This document shows, in pieces, positions 50,701 through 60,300 of a stretch of 64,000 nt of DNA. Made by a program: the position numbers and the translations under genes. The notes below the pieces were generated by a model, which saw nothing but the letters and a program-made list of their open reading frames with translations, made no database searches and had not been told where the DNA came from. Numbering within the stretch: the first letter of the stretch is position 1; every line of letters starts with the position of its first letter. Origin of the DNA: Burkholderiaceae bacterium (GTDB lineage: Bacteria > Pseudomonadota > Gammaproteobacteria > Burkholderiales > Burkholderiaceae_C); assembly GCA_016790175.1 (NCBI GenBank), contig JAEUPI010000140.1, positions 23,542 to 87,541 of the forward strand. Direction: 5' to 3'.

Positions 50701-51273
50701 CAGCGTCTGCACCAGCAGCCAACCGGTGTCGCGGCACGAGCCGGCGGCCCGGTCCAGCGTCTGCTCCGGCGTCTGCACACCCGGCTCCATGCGGATCAGG
50801 TAGCGAACCTCCTTCTGCAGCCGCTGGTTCAGGGCGACCAGGAAATCGATCGTGCGTTGCTCGTGGCGGTCGACCGACGCGAGGAAGGCGGCAAATCGCT
50901 CCGTGGCCGCCTCTCGCGCGAGGTACGGCGCCAGCTCGTCCAGCGTGGCGTCGTCGTAGCGGAACGGAAAGCGCTCGGCTGCCGGCTCGAGGAAGAAGTC
51001 GAACGGGTTGTAGACCGACATCTCGGCCACCAGATCGACGGTGACCTTGAACTCGGTGGTCTTCTCCGGAAAGACGAGCCGCGCAAGGTAGTTCGAGAAC
51101 GGGTCCTGCTGCCAGTTGATGAAATGGCCGCCCGGCTCGACCTTCAGCGAGTAGCTCAGGATCCGGGTGCGGCAGTGCGGCGCCGGCCGCAGCCGCACGA
51201 TCTGCGGCGACAAACCGACACGACGGTCGTATCGGTAGTGGGTGATGTGGTTCAGGGCGACATGAATGCTCAT
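47800..51273 (-). CDS. DUF2126 protein with N-terminal transglutaminase-like domain (copy A)
   Basis: A 1157-residue protein. Residues 1-290 form a transglutaminase unit ([17 protein letters not shown] start, C180 in [12 protein letters not shown], His and Asp in [20 protein letters not shown]). DUF2126 follows from about 300 to the C-terminus ([54 protein letters not shown]). A Gly-rich variable linker lies at about 571-611. No signal peptide. The start ATG overlaps the alpha-E stop (ATGA). The DUF2126 domain is of unknown function; its conserved His/Asp/Glu clusters suggest an enzyme. Paralog at 57306-60842. Confidence 0.9.
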   Translation of the reverse strand: [1157 protein letters not shown]

Positions 51274-52226
51274 GCCGGCACCAGAAAGTCGCGGCTGATT
51301 CCCGCACCGATGTCGTTCACGCGGTCGAGAAACTGGGTGAGATAGGCATGCAGGCCGGTGGCAAGGATCTCGTCGATGCGGCCGAACTGCAGATCCGAGC
51401 GCAGCCGCCCTGCCCGGCGCTGGGTTTCGCTGCTCTGCTCGTTGGCCACCAGGCGCAGATTCTCCACCACGCCGTTCATGCAGCTGGCCAGCGAACGCGG
51501 CATGTCGGGCCGCAGGATCAGCAGCTCGGCCACACGTTCGGGCACGATCACGTTGCGGTAGACCTTGCGATAGATCTCGAAGCCCGACACCGAGCGCAGG
51601 ATCGCCGACCAGTGATAGAAGTCGATCTCCGGCGGATCGTCGGCACGGTGTCGGCCGAAGTAGTCGCCGGCGAGCGCATGGAACTTCACGTCGAGCAGAC
51701 GCGCGGTGTTGTCGGCGCGCTCCAGGAAGGTGCCGATGCGGATGAAATGCAGCGACTCGTCGTGCAGCATCGTGCCGACCGTCACGCCGCGCGACAGGTG
51801 CGAGCGGAACTTCACCCATTCGAACACCGTGCCCGGGTCGCGCTCGAAGTGGCCTTCGCGCAGCATGCGGTTGAACTCGAGCCAGGTCTGGTTCGTCGTT
51901 TCCCACAGTTCGGTCGTGATGGTGCCGCGCACGGCACGGGCGTTCTCGCGCGCCGCCTTCAGGCACGACACGATGCTCGACGAATGCGTCTCGTCGCCGA
52001 CCATGAAGGTCATGACCCGCCGCGCGTCGATCTTGCCGTGCCGCTTCTCGTAGGCCTCGGTCAGCTCGCTGATGCCGAGCATGCCGCGCCAGCCCTGCAG
52101 GGCGCGGTCGGCCGACTGCGGCAGCAGCGACGTCTGGTAGTTCACGTCGAGCATGCGCGCGGTGTTCTCGGCCCGCTCCATGTATCGAGCCATCCAGAAC
52201 AGGTGATCGGCGGTGCGCGAGAGCAT
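51270..52226 (-). CDS. Stand-alone alpha-E domain protein (DUF403)
   Basis: A 318-residue all-helical protein opening MLSRTADHLFWMARYMERAE, the alpha-E signature, with EHxH/ERxxR-like charged helices throughout. Alpha-E proteins accompany permuted ATP-grasp proteins almost invariably and may form a complex with them; no activity is established. It starts 2 bases after the ATP-grasp stop and overlaps DUF2126-A by 4 bases. Confidence 0.9.
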   Translation of the reverse strand: MLSRTADHLFWMARYMERAENTARMLDVNYQTSLLPQSADRALQGWRGMLGISELTEAYEKRHGKIDARRVMTFMVGDETHSSSIVSCLKAARENARAVRGTITTELWETTNQTWLEFNRMLREGHFERDPGTVFEWVKFRSHLSRGVTVGTMLHDESLHFIRIGTFLERADNTARLLDVKFHALAGDYFGRHRADDPPEIDFYHWSAILRSVSGFEIYRKVYRNVIVPERVAELLILRPDMPRSLASCMNGVVENLRLVANEQSSETQRRAGRLRSDLQFGRIDEILATGLHAYLTQFLDRVNDIGAGISRDFLVPA

Positions 52227-52228
52227 GG

Positions 52229-53665
52229 TCAGACCTCCAGCACCCAGGTGTCCTTGGTGCCACCGCCCTGCGACGAATTCACCACCAGCGAGCCCTCTTT
52301 CAGCGCCACCCGCGTCAGGCCGCCAGGCACCATCTGCACCGACTGACCCGAGAGCACGAAGGGCCGCAGGTCGATGTGGCGCGGCGCGATGCCCGATTCC
52401 ACATAGGTCGGACAGGTCGACAGCGCGAGCGTGGGCTGCGCGATGTAGTTCGAGGGCTTCGCGATCAACGCGGCGCGAAACGCCTCGATCTCGGCCTTGC
52501 TCGCCGCCGGCCCGACCAGCATGCCGTAGCCGCCGGCGCCGTGCACCTCCTTGACGACCAGCTCGCCCAGGTGGTCGAGCACGTACTTCAGGTCGTCCGT
52601 CTCGCGGCAGCGGTAGGTGGGCACGTTCTGCAGGATCGGCTTCTCACCGAGGTAGAACTCCACCATCTTCGGCACGTAGGGGTAGATCGACTTGTCGTCG
52701 GCCACGCCGGTGCCGATGGCGTTGCACAAGGTGATGTTGCCGCGGCGATAGGCATCGAGCAGTCCGGCGCAGCCGAGCGTGCTGTCGGGCCGGAAAGCCT
52801 GCGGATCGAGGAAGTCGTCGTCGACGCGGCGGTAGATCACGTCGACCCGGCGCGGCCCCTGTGTCGTGCGCATGTAGACGAAGCCGTCCTTGACGAACAG
52901 ATCCTGGCCCTCGACGAGTTCGACGCCCATCTGCTGCGCCAGGAACGCGTGCTCGAAGTACGCGCTGTTGTACATGCCCGGCGTGAGCACCACCACGGTG
53001 GGCTCGTTCACGGCGGCCGGTGCCACCGCACGCAGCGTCTCGAGCAGCAGGTCGGGGTAGTGCGCCACCGGTTCGACCCGGTTGTCGGCGAACAGGTCGG
53101 GGAACAGCCGCATCATCATCTTGCGGTTCTCGAGCATGTAGCTCACGCCGCTGGGCACGCGCAGGTTGTCCTCCAGCACGTAGTACTCGCCGCTGCCATC
53201 CGCGTTGCCGGCGCGCACGATGTCGATGCCGCTGATGTGCGAGTAGATGTTGCCCGGCACGTTCACGCCCAGCATCTCCTTGCGGAACTGCGCGTTGTTG
53301 AGCACCTGGTCCTTGGGCACGACGCCGGCCTTGAGGATTTCCTGCCCGTGGTACACGTCGTGGATGAAGCGGTTGAGCGCCGTCACGCGCTGGCGCAGGC
53401 CTTCTTCCATGCGCGCCCATTCGGCGCCGGGGATCACCCGCGGCAGCAGGTCGAAGGGGATGAGGCGCTCGGTGCCGGCGCCGTCCTCGTCCTTGGCGCC
53501 GTAGACCGCGAAGGTGATGCCCACGCGCCGGAAGATCATCTCGGCCTCGTGGCGGCGGCTCGTCATCACGTCGCCACTCTGCTGCTTGAGCCACGCGTCG
53601 TAGGTGCGGTAGTGCTCGCGCACCGCCTGGCTGGCGGTGTGCATTTCGTCGAAGGGGGCCTTCAT
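52229..53665 (-). CDS. Stand-alone circularly permuted type 2 ATP-grasp protein (DUF404/DUF407)
   Basis: A 478-residue predicted ATP-dependent amide ligase. Motifs: EDNLRVPSGVSYMLENRKMM, VVVLTPGMYNSAYFEHAFLA, VDVIYRRVDDDFLDP, NAIGTGVADDKSIYPYVPKM. The nucleotide-binding loop KEVHGAGGYG is at 372-381, and SVQMVPGGLTRVA lies near the C-terminus. All expected ATP-grasp motifs are present, unlike in the two fusions. ATG 53665 follows AGGAG and lies 23 bases from the transglutaminase-B stop. It and the alpha-E gene form the central pair of the cluster. Confidence 0.92.
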   Translation of the reverse strand: MKAPFDEMHTASQAVREHYRTYDAWLKQQSGDVMTSRRHEAEMIFRRVGITFAVYGAKDEDGAGTERLIPFDLLPRVIPGAEWARMEEGLRQRVTALNRFIHDVYHGQEILKAGVVPKDQVLNNAQFRKEMLGVNVPGNIYSHISGIDIVRAGNADGSGEYYVLEDNLRVPSGVSYMLENRKMMMRLFPDLFADNRVEPVAHYPDLLLETLRAVAPAAVNEPTVVVLTPGMYNSAYFEHAFLAQQMGVELVEGQDLFVKDGFVYMRTTQGPRRVDVIYRRVDDDFLDPQAFRPDSTLGCAGLLDAYRRGNITLCNAIGTGVADDKSIYPYVPKMVEFYLGEKPILQNVPTYRCRETDDLKYVLDHLGELVVKEVHGAGGYGMLVGPAASKAEIEAFRAALIAKPSNYIAQPTLALSTCPTYVESGIAPRHIDLRPFVLSGQSVQMVPGGLTRVALKEGSLVVNSSQGGGTKDTWVLEV

Positions 53666-53688
53666 GGTCTTGTCCGCTCCTGTCGCGG

Positions 53689-54645
53689 TCACTGTAGCAA
53701 GCCGCGTTCCGGCTTCGTTTCCGGCGGGATGACGCGTGTGCGCACGCCCACCGTCAGCGTGTGGCTGCCGCCGCCGCGGATCACGCCGCGCAGCGGCGTC
53801 ACGTCGCCGAAGTCGCGGCCCACGGCCACGCGCACGTGGCCGGTGCCGGGGATGATGTCGTTGGTGGGGTCCAGGTCCAGCCAGCCGGCGTCGGCACCCT
53901 CGCCCGGCACGCCGGGGGTGCCGGGGCACCACACCTGCACCCAGGCGTGCGAGGCGTCGGCGCCCTGCATCTCGCGGCCTTGCCCGTCGTCGCCCTCGGG
54001 CGCGCGCGTGAGCAGGTAGCCGCTCACGTAACGCGCGGGCAGGCCGTGCATGCGCAGCGCGCCGGCCATCAGGTGCGCAAAGTCCTGGCAGACGCCGCGT
54101 TTGTGCTCGAACACGAGCGCCAGCGGGGTTTCGATCTCGGTGCTCTGGCTCTGGTACCTGAAGTCGGCGTGGATGCGGTGCATCAGCTCGATGGCCGCGG
54201 CCGCCACGGGGCGTTCCGGCGTGATGCTGGCCGCGCCGTAGCGCCGCAGCTCGGCCAGGCGCGGCACGTAGGGCGAAGGCAGCGCGTGCTGCACCGCCGG
54301 CAGGTAGGGCGCGCCGGCCACGTAGCGCAGGCGCATGGCCAGTTCACCGCAGCGCGGGCCCGCTTCGGGCTGCAGCGCCGCAAAACGCGGCGCCAGCTGC
54401 ACGCGGCTGGCCGCCCTCACCAGCAGCTTCTGGTGCGGCTGCACGAGCGAGAAGTGGCACTGCGTGTTGGCGAAGGCGTCTGCGCTGTCTTCGCGCTGCG
54501 CGGGTGGCGGGTCCAGCGTCAGCTGCCAGCTTTGCACCTGCTGGTGCGCATCGTGCAGCGGCTGCAGGTGCGCCAGGTGGTGGGCCAGCGTCACGGGCGC
54601 TGCGTAGGCGTAGCGGGTTTCGTGGACCACTTCCAACTGCGTCAT
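53689..54645 (-). CDS. Transglutaminase-like family protein (copy B)
   Basis: A 318-residue paralog of the 44243-45136 protein. It has the same N-terminal beta domain (LEVVHETRYAYAAPVTLAHH), C186 in KRGVCQDFAHLMAGAL, His in GADASHAWVQVW and Asp in LDLDPTND. It carries an extra short insertion (APEGDDGQGREMQ) in the loop after GYLLT. The start is ATG 54645 (MTQLEVV); an in-frame upstream ATG would include a hairpin-containing spacer and is unlikely. It is 70 bases downstream of fusion B, the widest gap inside the cluster. Confidence 0.9.
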   Translation of the reverse strand: MTQLEVVHETRYAYAAPVTLAHHLAHLQPLHDAHQQVQSWQLTLDPPPAQREDSADAFANTQCHFSLVQPHQKLLVRAASRVQLAPRFAALQPEAGPRCGELAMRLRYVAGAPYLPAVQHALPSPYVPRLAELRRYGAASITPERPVAAAAIELMHRIHADFRYQSQSTEIETPLALVFEHKRGVCQDFAHLMAGALRMHGLPARYVSGYLLTRAPEGDDGQGREMQGADASHAWVQVWCPGTPGVPGEGADAGWLDLDPTNDIIPGTGHVRVAVGRDFGDVTPLRGVIRGGGSHTLTVGVRTRVIPPETKPERGLLQ

Positions 54646-54647
54646 CT

Positions 54648-54717
54648 GGCCCCCAAGACGCTTCGCGTCGTCCCCCCGCGGGGGAGCGAACGCCTTCGGA
54701 GCGGCCGCGCGGCGTTC
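54648..54717. repeat. Double-hairpin spacer inside the cluster
   Basis: The gap between fusion B and transglutaminase B has two hairpins: GACGC-TTC-GCGTC (54657-54669) and TCCCCC-CGC-GGGGGA (54671-54685). Similar C-run/G-run palindromes recur between genes in Comamonadaceae genomes, from general knowledge. It may be an intergenic repeat, an RNA-processing site or an attenuator. Confidence 0.45.
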
Positions 54718-57295
54718 ATACGCGTTGGTCCATGCCATGGGCGAGCGTGAAGTAGCGCTCGCCGATCTGGTCGGCCAGCAGCGCGGCAGCGCTGCCGAGT
54801 TCCACGCTCAGCATCAGGAGGCGCTCGGCGATCTGCGCTTCACCCGCGCCGCGCAGGTCTTCCAGCGTGAGGCCGGCGCCCACCGGCGGCAGCAGCGCCA
54901 GCAGCGGCTCATGGCTTTCGGCGCTGCCGGGCAGCTTGGAGAGCTCGGTGCGCAGCCGCCTCAGCACGCCGGCGTAGGCGCGCGGGTTGGTGCTGTCCAG
55001 CACCAGCAGGTCGGCGATGGCCAGCAGGTCTTCGTGCCGCTGGTAGCGGGCGCGGAAGGTGATGGTGCTGTCGAAGAGCTCCAGCACCAGCTCCACGCCG
55101 CTCACGGTGGCCAGGGCCTCGTGGCGCAGGAAGAGCTCCAGGCGCAGCGCCAGGCCCTGCAGGCGCTCCAGCAGGCGGCCCACGGTGAGCAGGCGCCAGC
55201 CGTGGTCGCGTGTCATGCGGTCGGTCTGCGCGCCGGTGGCCGCTGCCAGCTGCAGCGCCAGGCGGTCCAGCGGCGCCAGCACCTGCTGCAGCGTGGGCAG
55301 CTCACCCGACGGCACTTCGAGTGCGCGTGTGAAGCTCTCGCCCATGCTGCGCACCAGGCCCCACTGCTCGGGCGACAGGCGCTCGCGCAGGCCCATGGCC
55401 GCACGTTCGAGCGCGCCCAGGTTGTAGGCCACGCTGCCGCCCTTGGCATCGGCCAGGCCGGCCAGCACGGCACGCTCGAAGTTGCGCGCGCTCTGCACGA
55501 GCGTGGGCACACCCAGTGGCGCCAGGCCGGTGCGCACGGCCAGCTGCGAGAGCGCCTGGCGCACCGAGGCCGGCGTGTCGGCGCCGGCATCGGAGATGGC
55601 GTCGATGAGCGCCAGCGTGGCGCGCGCCTGGCGCACCAGCTGCTCGGTGCGCTCGGTGTAGCGGCCGAGCCAGAACAGGTTCTCGCCGGTGCGGCTGCTC
55701 ACGGGGCGGTGGCGGTGCAGCAGGTCGTCGACCTGCAGCCGCTGCGGCAGCATCGTGAAGGCGTCGACCTCGCCCTCGGTGAGCACCCAGGTGTCCAGGC
55801 TGGTGCCGCCGCGCTGCATGCTGATGCTGCTGTCCTCGCGCTGCGCCACGCGTGTCATGCCACCGGGCAGCACGTGCCAGCGGCCTTCACCCTGCGCGAT
55901 GGCGTACACACGCACCAGGGCCGGGCGCGGCGTGACCGCGCCCTCGCCCCAGATGGGTGCACGCGAGAAGCGTTTGCGCTCCTGCACGGTCCAGGCGTCG
56001 GGGTCGTCGTGCACGGCCGCCTCGGTGCGGTCGAAGACCTGCGAGGTGCGCCCGTCGCGCGGGAAGGTGCTGCGCAGCAGCTTGTTGCCGAGATCGGCCT
56101 TCACGTTGGCCCAGGCCGCCGGCTCGCCGCACCACCAGGTGGGCAGCGCGGGCAGCAGCAGGTCCTGCCCGCTGAGTTGCTGCGCGATGGCGGGCAGGAA
56201 ACCCTGGATCGCCGGTGTCTCCAGGAAGGCACTGCCGAGCGCGTTGGCCATCACCACGTGGCCGCTGCGCGCGGCCTGCAGCAGGCCGGGCACACCCAGG
56301 GCGCTGTTGGGGCGCAGTTCGAGCGGATCGCAGTAGTCGTCGTCCAGCCGGCGCAGCAGGCCATGCACCGGCTCCAGGCCCTCCACGGTCTTGAGGAACA
56401 GGCGCTGGTCGCGCACCGTGAGGTCACCGCCTTCCACCAGCGGCAAGCCGAGGTAGCGCGCGAGGTAGGCGTGTTCGAAGTAGGTCTCGCTGTAGGGGCC
56501 GGGCGTGAGCAGCACGATGCGCGGCGTGCTGTTGCCGGCCACCTGCGCGGCGCGTGCTTCCAGCGCGTCGAGCAGCATGCGGTAGCTGCTGGCGATGCGC
56601 TGCGCGCGCAGCTCGCGGAAGGCCTCGGGGAACTGGCGCGCGATGACGAGCCGGTTGTGCAGCACGTAGCCCAGGCCGCTGGGGCCCTGCGTGCGCTGCG
56701 ACACCAGCCACCACCGGCCTTCGGGGCCACGCGCGAGGTCGAAGGCCACGATCATCAGCCGCTGCCCGCCCGCCGGCTGCACACCCAGCATCGGCCGCAG
56801 GAAGCCGGGGTGGCGCAGCATCAGCGCCGGCGGCAGCAGGCCGCGCTGCAGCAGCGTCTGCGGGCCGTAGAGGTCGGCCAGCATGCGTTCGAGCAGCTCG
56901 GCGCGCTGCTGCACGCCGGCTTCGATGGCGGCCCAGTCGGCGGGCTCGATCAGCTGCGGCAGCAGCTGCAGGCTCCACGGGCGCGCGGCCACGCCGCCCT
57001 CGCCGAACACGTTGTGCGTGACACCGTCCAGCCGGATGCGCTGCTCCACCTGTTCCACGCGGCGGTTCAGGTCCTCGGCCATGGTCAGGCCGCCCTGCGG
57101 CTCGGGCAGGCAGCGCGCGAAGGTCTGCCAGGGCGTGCGCAGCGCCCCGCCGGGGTTGCGCAGCTCGTCCCACACGCCGGCCTCGGCCGGCATGGCATGC
57201 GCGGCAAAGGCATGCTCGGCCGCACCCTGCGCCGAGGCGCCGCCCTCGAAGGGCAGCATGCCTTGGCTCTGGGACTGGCTCTGCTGCTGCGTCAT
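54716..57295 (-). CDS. Circularly permuted ATP-grasp / alpha-E fusion protein (copy B)
   Basis: An 859-residue paralog of 45142-47751. The ATP-grasp-like part (about 45-520) has GPSGLGYVLHNRLVIARQF, VLLTPGPYSETYFEHAYLAR and LLRRLDDDYCDPLELR. The alpha-E part (about 535-859) begins SRTGENLFWLGRYTERTEQ. As in copy A, the Lys/Gly-rich KEVHGAGGYG loop is not recognisable. The N-terminus is a Gln/Ser-rich tail (TQQQSQSQSQG). It begins 10 bases after the DUF2126-B stop, so the two are surely cotranscribed. Confidence 0.88.
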   Translation of the reverse strand: MTQQQSQSQSQGMLPFEGGASAQGAAEHAFAAHAMPAEAGVWDELRNPGGALRTPWQTFARCLPEPQGGLTMAEDLNRRVEQVEQRIRLDGVTHNVFGEGGVAARPWSLQLLPQLIEPADWAAIEAGVQQRAELLERMLADLYGPQTLLQRGLLPPALMLRHPGFLRPMLGVQPAGGQRLMIVAFDLARGPEGRWWLVSQRTQGPSGLGYVLHNRLVIARQFPEAFRELRAQRIASSYRMLLDALEARAAQVAGNSTPRIVLLTPGPYSETYFEHAYLARYLGLPLVEGGDLTVRDQRLFLKTVEGLEPVHGLLRRLDDDYCDPLELRPNSALGVPGLLQAARSGHVVMANALGSAFLETPAIQGFLPAIAQQLSGQDLLLPALPTWWCGEPAAWANVKADLGNKLLRSTFPRDGRTSQVFDRTEAAVHDDPDAWTVQERKRFSRAPIWGEGAVTPRPALVRVYAIAQGEGRWHVLPGGMTRVAQREDSSISMQRGGTSLDTWVLTEGEVDAFTMLPQRLQVDDLLHRHRPVSSRTGENLFWLGRYTERTEQLVRQARATLALIDAISDAGADTPASVRQALSQLAVRTGLAPLGVPTLVQSARNFERAVLAGLADAKGGSVAYNLGALERAAMGLRERLSPEQWGLVRSMGESFTRALEVPSGELPTLQQVLAPLDRLALQLAAATGAQTDRMTRDHGWRLLTVGRLLERLQGLALRLELFLRHEALATVSGVELVLELFDSTITFRARYQRHEDLLAIADLLVLDSTNPRAYAGVLRRLRTELSKLPGSAESHEPLLALLPPVGAGLTLEDLRGAGEAQIAERLLMLSVELGSAAALLADQIGERYFTLAHGMDQRV

Positions 57296-57305
57296 GCGGT
57301 GCGGC

Positions 57306-60300
57306 TCAGCGCCTCAGGTCGAGCGTGAAGGGGTGTTCCAGGCTCGGCGCCGCCGGCTTCACGTCGATCTCGCCCGGCGTGTGGCCAAAGCGGAAGAAAC
57401 GCGCCAGGCGGCGGCTTTCGGCTTCGTAGCTGTTGACCGGGAACACGTCGTAGTTGCGGCCGCCCGGGTGCGCCACGTGGTAGCGGCAGCCGCCCAGGCT
57501 GCGGCGCTGCCACCGATCGACCACGTCGAAGGTCAGCGGTGCGTGCACGCCGATGGTGGGGTGCAGCGCCGAAGGCGGCGCCCAGGCGCGGTAGCGCACG
57601 CCGCAGACGAACTCGCCCACGCGCCCGGTGGGCTGCAGCGGCAGCCCGCGGCCGTTGACGGTGAGCACGTGGCGGTTGCCGTTGAGGCCGCTGACCTTCA
57701 GCTCCAGCCGCTCCAGCGATGAGTCCACGTAGCGCACCGTGCCGCCCGGCGCGCCCTCCTCGCCCATCACGTGCCAGGGCTCGAGCGCGTTGCGCAGCGT
57801 GATGTCCAGGCCCTGCACCTGCAGATCACCCACCAGCGGGAAGCGGAAAGAGAAGTGCGGTGCGAACCAGGTGGCGTCGAAGGCGAAGCCGGCCTGTTTC
57901 AGGTCGGCCACCACGTCCTCCATGTCCATCTGCACGAAGGTGGGCAGCATGAAGCGGTCGTGCAGCCCCGTGCCCCAGCGCGTGAGCCGCGTGGCGCCGC
58001 GGCCGCGGTAGGGCTCGCGCCAGAACCAGGCCACCAGCGCCCGCAGCAGCAGCTGCTGCGCCAGGCTCATGCGCGCATGCGGCGGCATCTCGAAGCCGCG
58101 GAACTCCAGCAGGCCCAGGCGGCCGGTGGGGCCGTCGGGCGAGTACAGCTTGTCGATGCTGAACTCGGCGCGGTGGGTGTTGCCGGTGGCGTCGATCAGC
58201 AGGTTGCGCAGCGTGCGGTCCACGAGCCAGGGCGGGCACTGGCCATGAAGGCCGATCTGGCGGTCGATCTCGTTCAGCGCCACCTCGACCTCGTAGACCT
58301 GGTCGTCACGCGCTTCGTCGATGCGGGGGTGCTGGCTGGTGGGGCCGATGAAGAGGCCACTGAACAGGTAGCTCAGCGCCGGATGGTTCTGCCAGTAGGT
58401 GATGAGGCTGGCCAGCAGATCAGGCCGGCGCAGGACGGGGCTGTCGGCCGGTGTGGCGCCGCCGAGCACGAAGTGGTTGCCGCCGCCGGTGCCGGTGTGG
58501 CGGCCGTCGACCATGAACTTCTCGGTGCTCAGGCGGCTTTCGTGGGCGGCCTGGTACAGGAACTCGGTGTGGTCGACGAGTTCGTTCCAGTCGTGCGCGG
58601 GGTGGATGTTGACCTCGATCACACCAGGGTCGGGCGTCACCTGCAGCAGCTTCAGGCGGGGGTCGCGCGGGGGCGGGTAACCCTCGAGCACGATCTTCAT
58701 CTGCAGCTCGGCGGCGGTGGCTTCCACGGCGGCGAGCAGCTCGAGGTAGTCCTCCAGGAAACGCAGCGGCGGCATGAAGACGTAGAGCACACCGCTCTTG
58801 CCGCCATGTTCGCGCTCGGCCTTCGGGCCGTTGCCCCGCTGCGGGTCACGCACCTCCACGCACAGCGCGGTGCGTGTGAGTTCGCCGGCGGATTCGAAGC
58901 GCGCGGGCGCCAGCAGCGGGTTGCGCGGGTGCGGCACTTCGGGGTCGTGTTCGGTGCCCAGCATGCGCGGCTGGCCGGGGCCACCGCCAAAGCCGCCGCC
59001 TTCGCCCACCATGCCGTTGCCGACGTAGCCACCTGAACCACCGTCGGCGCCAAAGCCGTCGTGGTCGAGCCCGGTTTCGCCATGCGGCTCACCGCTGCCC
59101 GGGCCGAAGGCCGTGGCCTGCTGCAGCCGCAGCGCCGCCGCCGAAGGCAGCGCGGGCTTGGGCGCAAACGGGTCGGCAGCCAGCGTCCAGGGCCTTTCGC
59201 CGCTGGCGGCCCAGGGCTGCGAATCGAGCGGCAGGCGGTAGCCCATCGGCGAATCGCCGGGCATCAGGTACAGGCGTTCGTCGCGCAGGAACCAGGGCCC
59301 GGTGACCCAGGCCGGGCCCGCGGTGCCCACGCGCCATTCGCGCTTCAGCGGCAGCAGGTAGCCCACCACGGCCGAGAGGCCCTGCTGGAAGACACGGCGC
59401 AGGCGCGCCCGCTCCAGTTCGTCTTCCAGCCGCGAGTCGAAGGGATCGACGTTGCCCGGCAGCCGCCGCTCGCGCCAGAGGTAGTACCAGGTGTCCTCGT
59501 GGCCGGGCTGCACGAAGCGCGGATCCAGCCCCAGCCGGCGCGTGAGCGTGCCGATGAAGGTCTGCGCGTCGGCGGCGGTGTAGCGGTGGGTGTCGCGTTC
59601 GTCGGCGAACAGGCTCGGGTCGTGCCAGCAGGGCTGGCCGTCGGCGCGCCAGCAGATGCTCAGCGCCCAGCGCGGCAGCTGCTCGCCCGGGTACCACTTG
59701 CCCTGGCCGAAGTGCAGGAAACCGCCGGCGCCGTACTTGGCGCGCAGCTTGTGCACGAGCTCGGTGGCCAGGCCGCGCTTGGTGGGGCCGAGTGCGTCGG
59801 TGTTCCACTCGGCGGCGTCGCGGTCGTTCACGGCCACGAAGGTGGGCTCGCCGCCCATGGTCAGGCGCACGTCCTGCTGCGTGAGCTGGGCATCCACCGC
59901 ATGGCCCAACTCGACGATCTTCGACCACTGCTGGTCCGTGTACGGCAGCGTCACGCGCGGCGATTCGTGGATGCGCGTGACCTGCATGTGGTGCGCGAAC
60001 TGCACCTCGCATTCGTCGACAGCGCCGCTCACCGGTGCGGCACTGCTGGGCTCGGGCGTGCAGGCCACGGGGATGTGGCCTTCGCCGGCCAGCAGGCCGC
60101 TGGTGGGGTCGAAGCCGATCCAGCCGGCGCCCGGCAGGTAGACCTCGCACCAGGCGTGCAGGTCGGTGAAGTCGACTTCGGTGCCGCTGGGGCCGTCGAG
60201 CGCCTTCACGTCGGGCTTGAGCTGGATCAGGTAGCCCGAGACGAAGCGCGCCGCCAGCCCCAGGTGGCGCAGCGTCTGCACCAGCAGCCAGGCGGTATCG

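Larger units (their letters stand above)
44243..51273 (-). repeat. Module copy A: DUF2126 - ATP-grasp/alpha-E fusion - transglutaminase
   Basis: Three genes in the same order and orientation as 53689-60842. Proteins of the two copies are collinear, with the DUF2126 catalytic Cys at residue 180 in both. Long identical peptides are shared (for example [20 protein letters not shown]), and the DNA is nearly identical over some segments (compare 49053-49140 with 58593-58680). This is an old tandem duplication or a second acquisition of the same operon. Confidence 0.85.
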
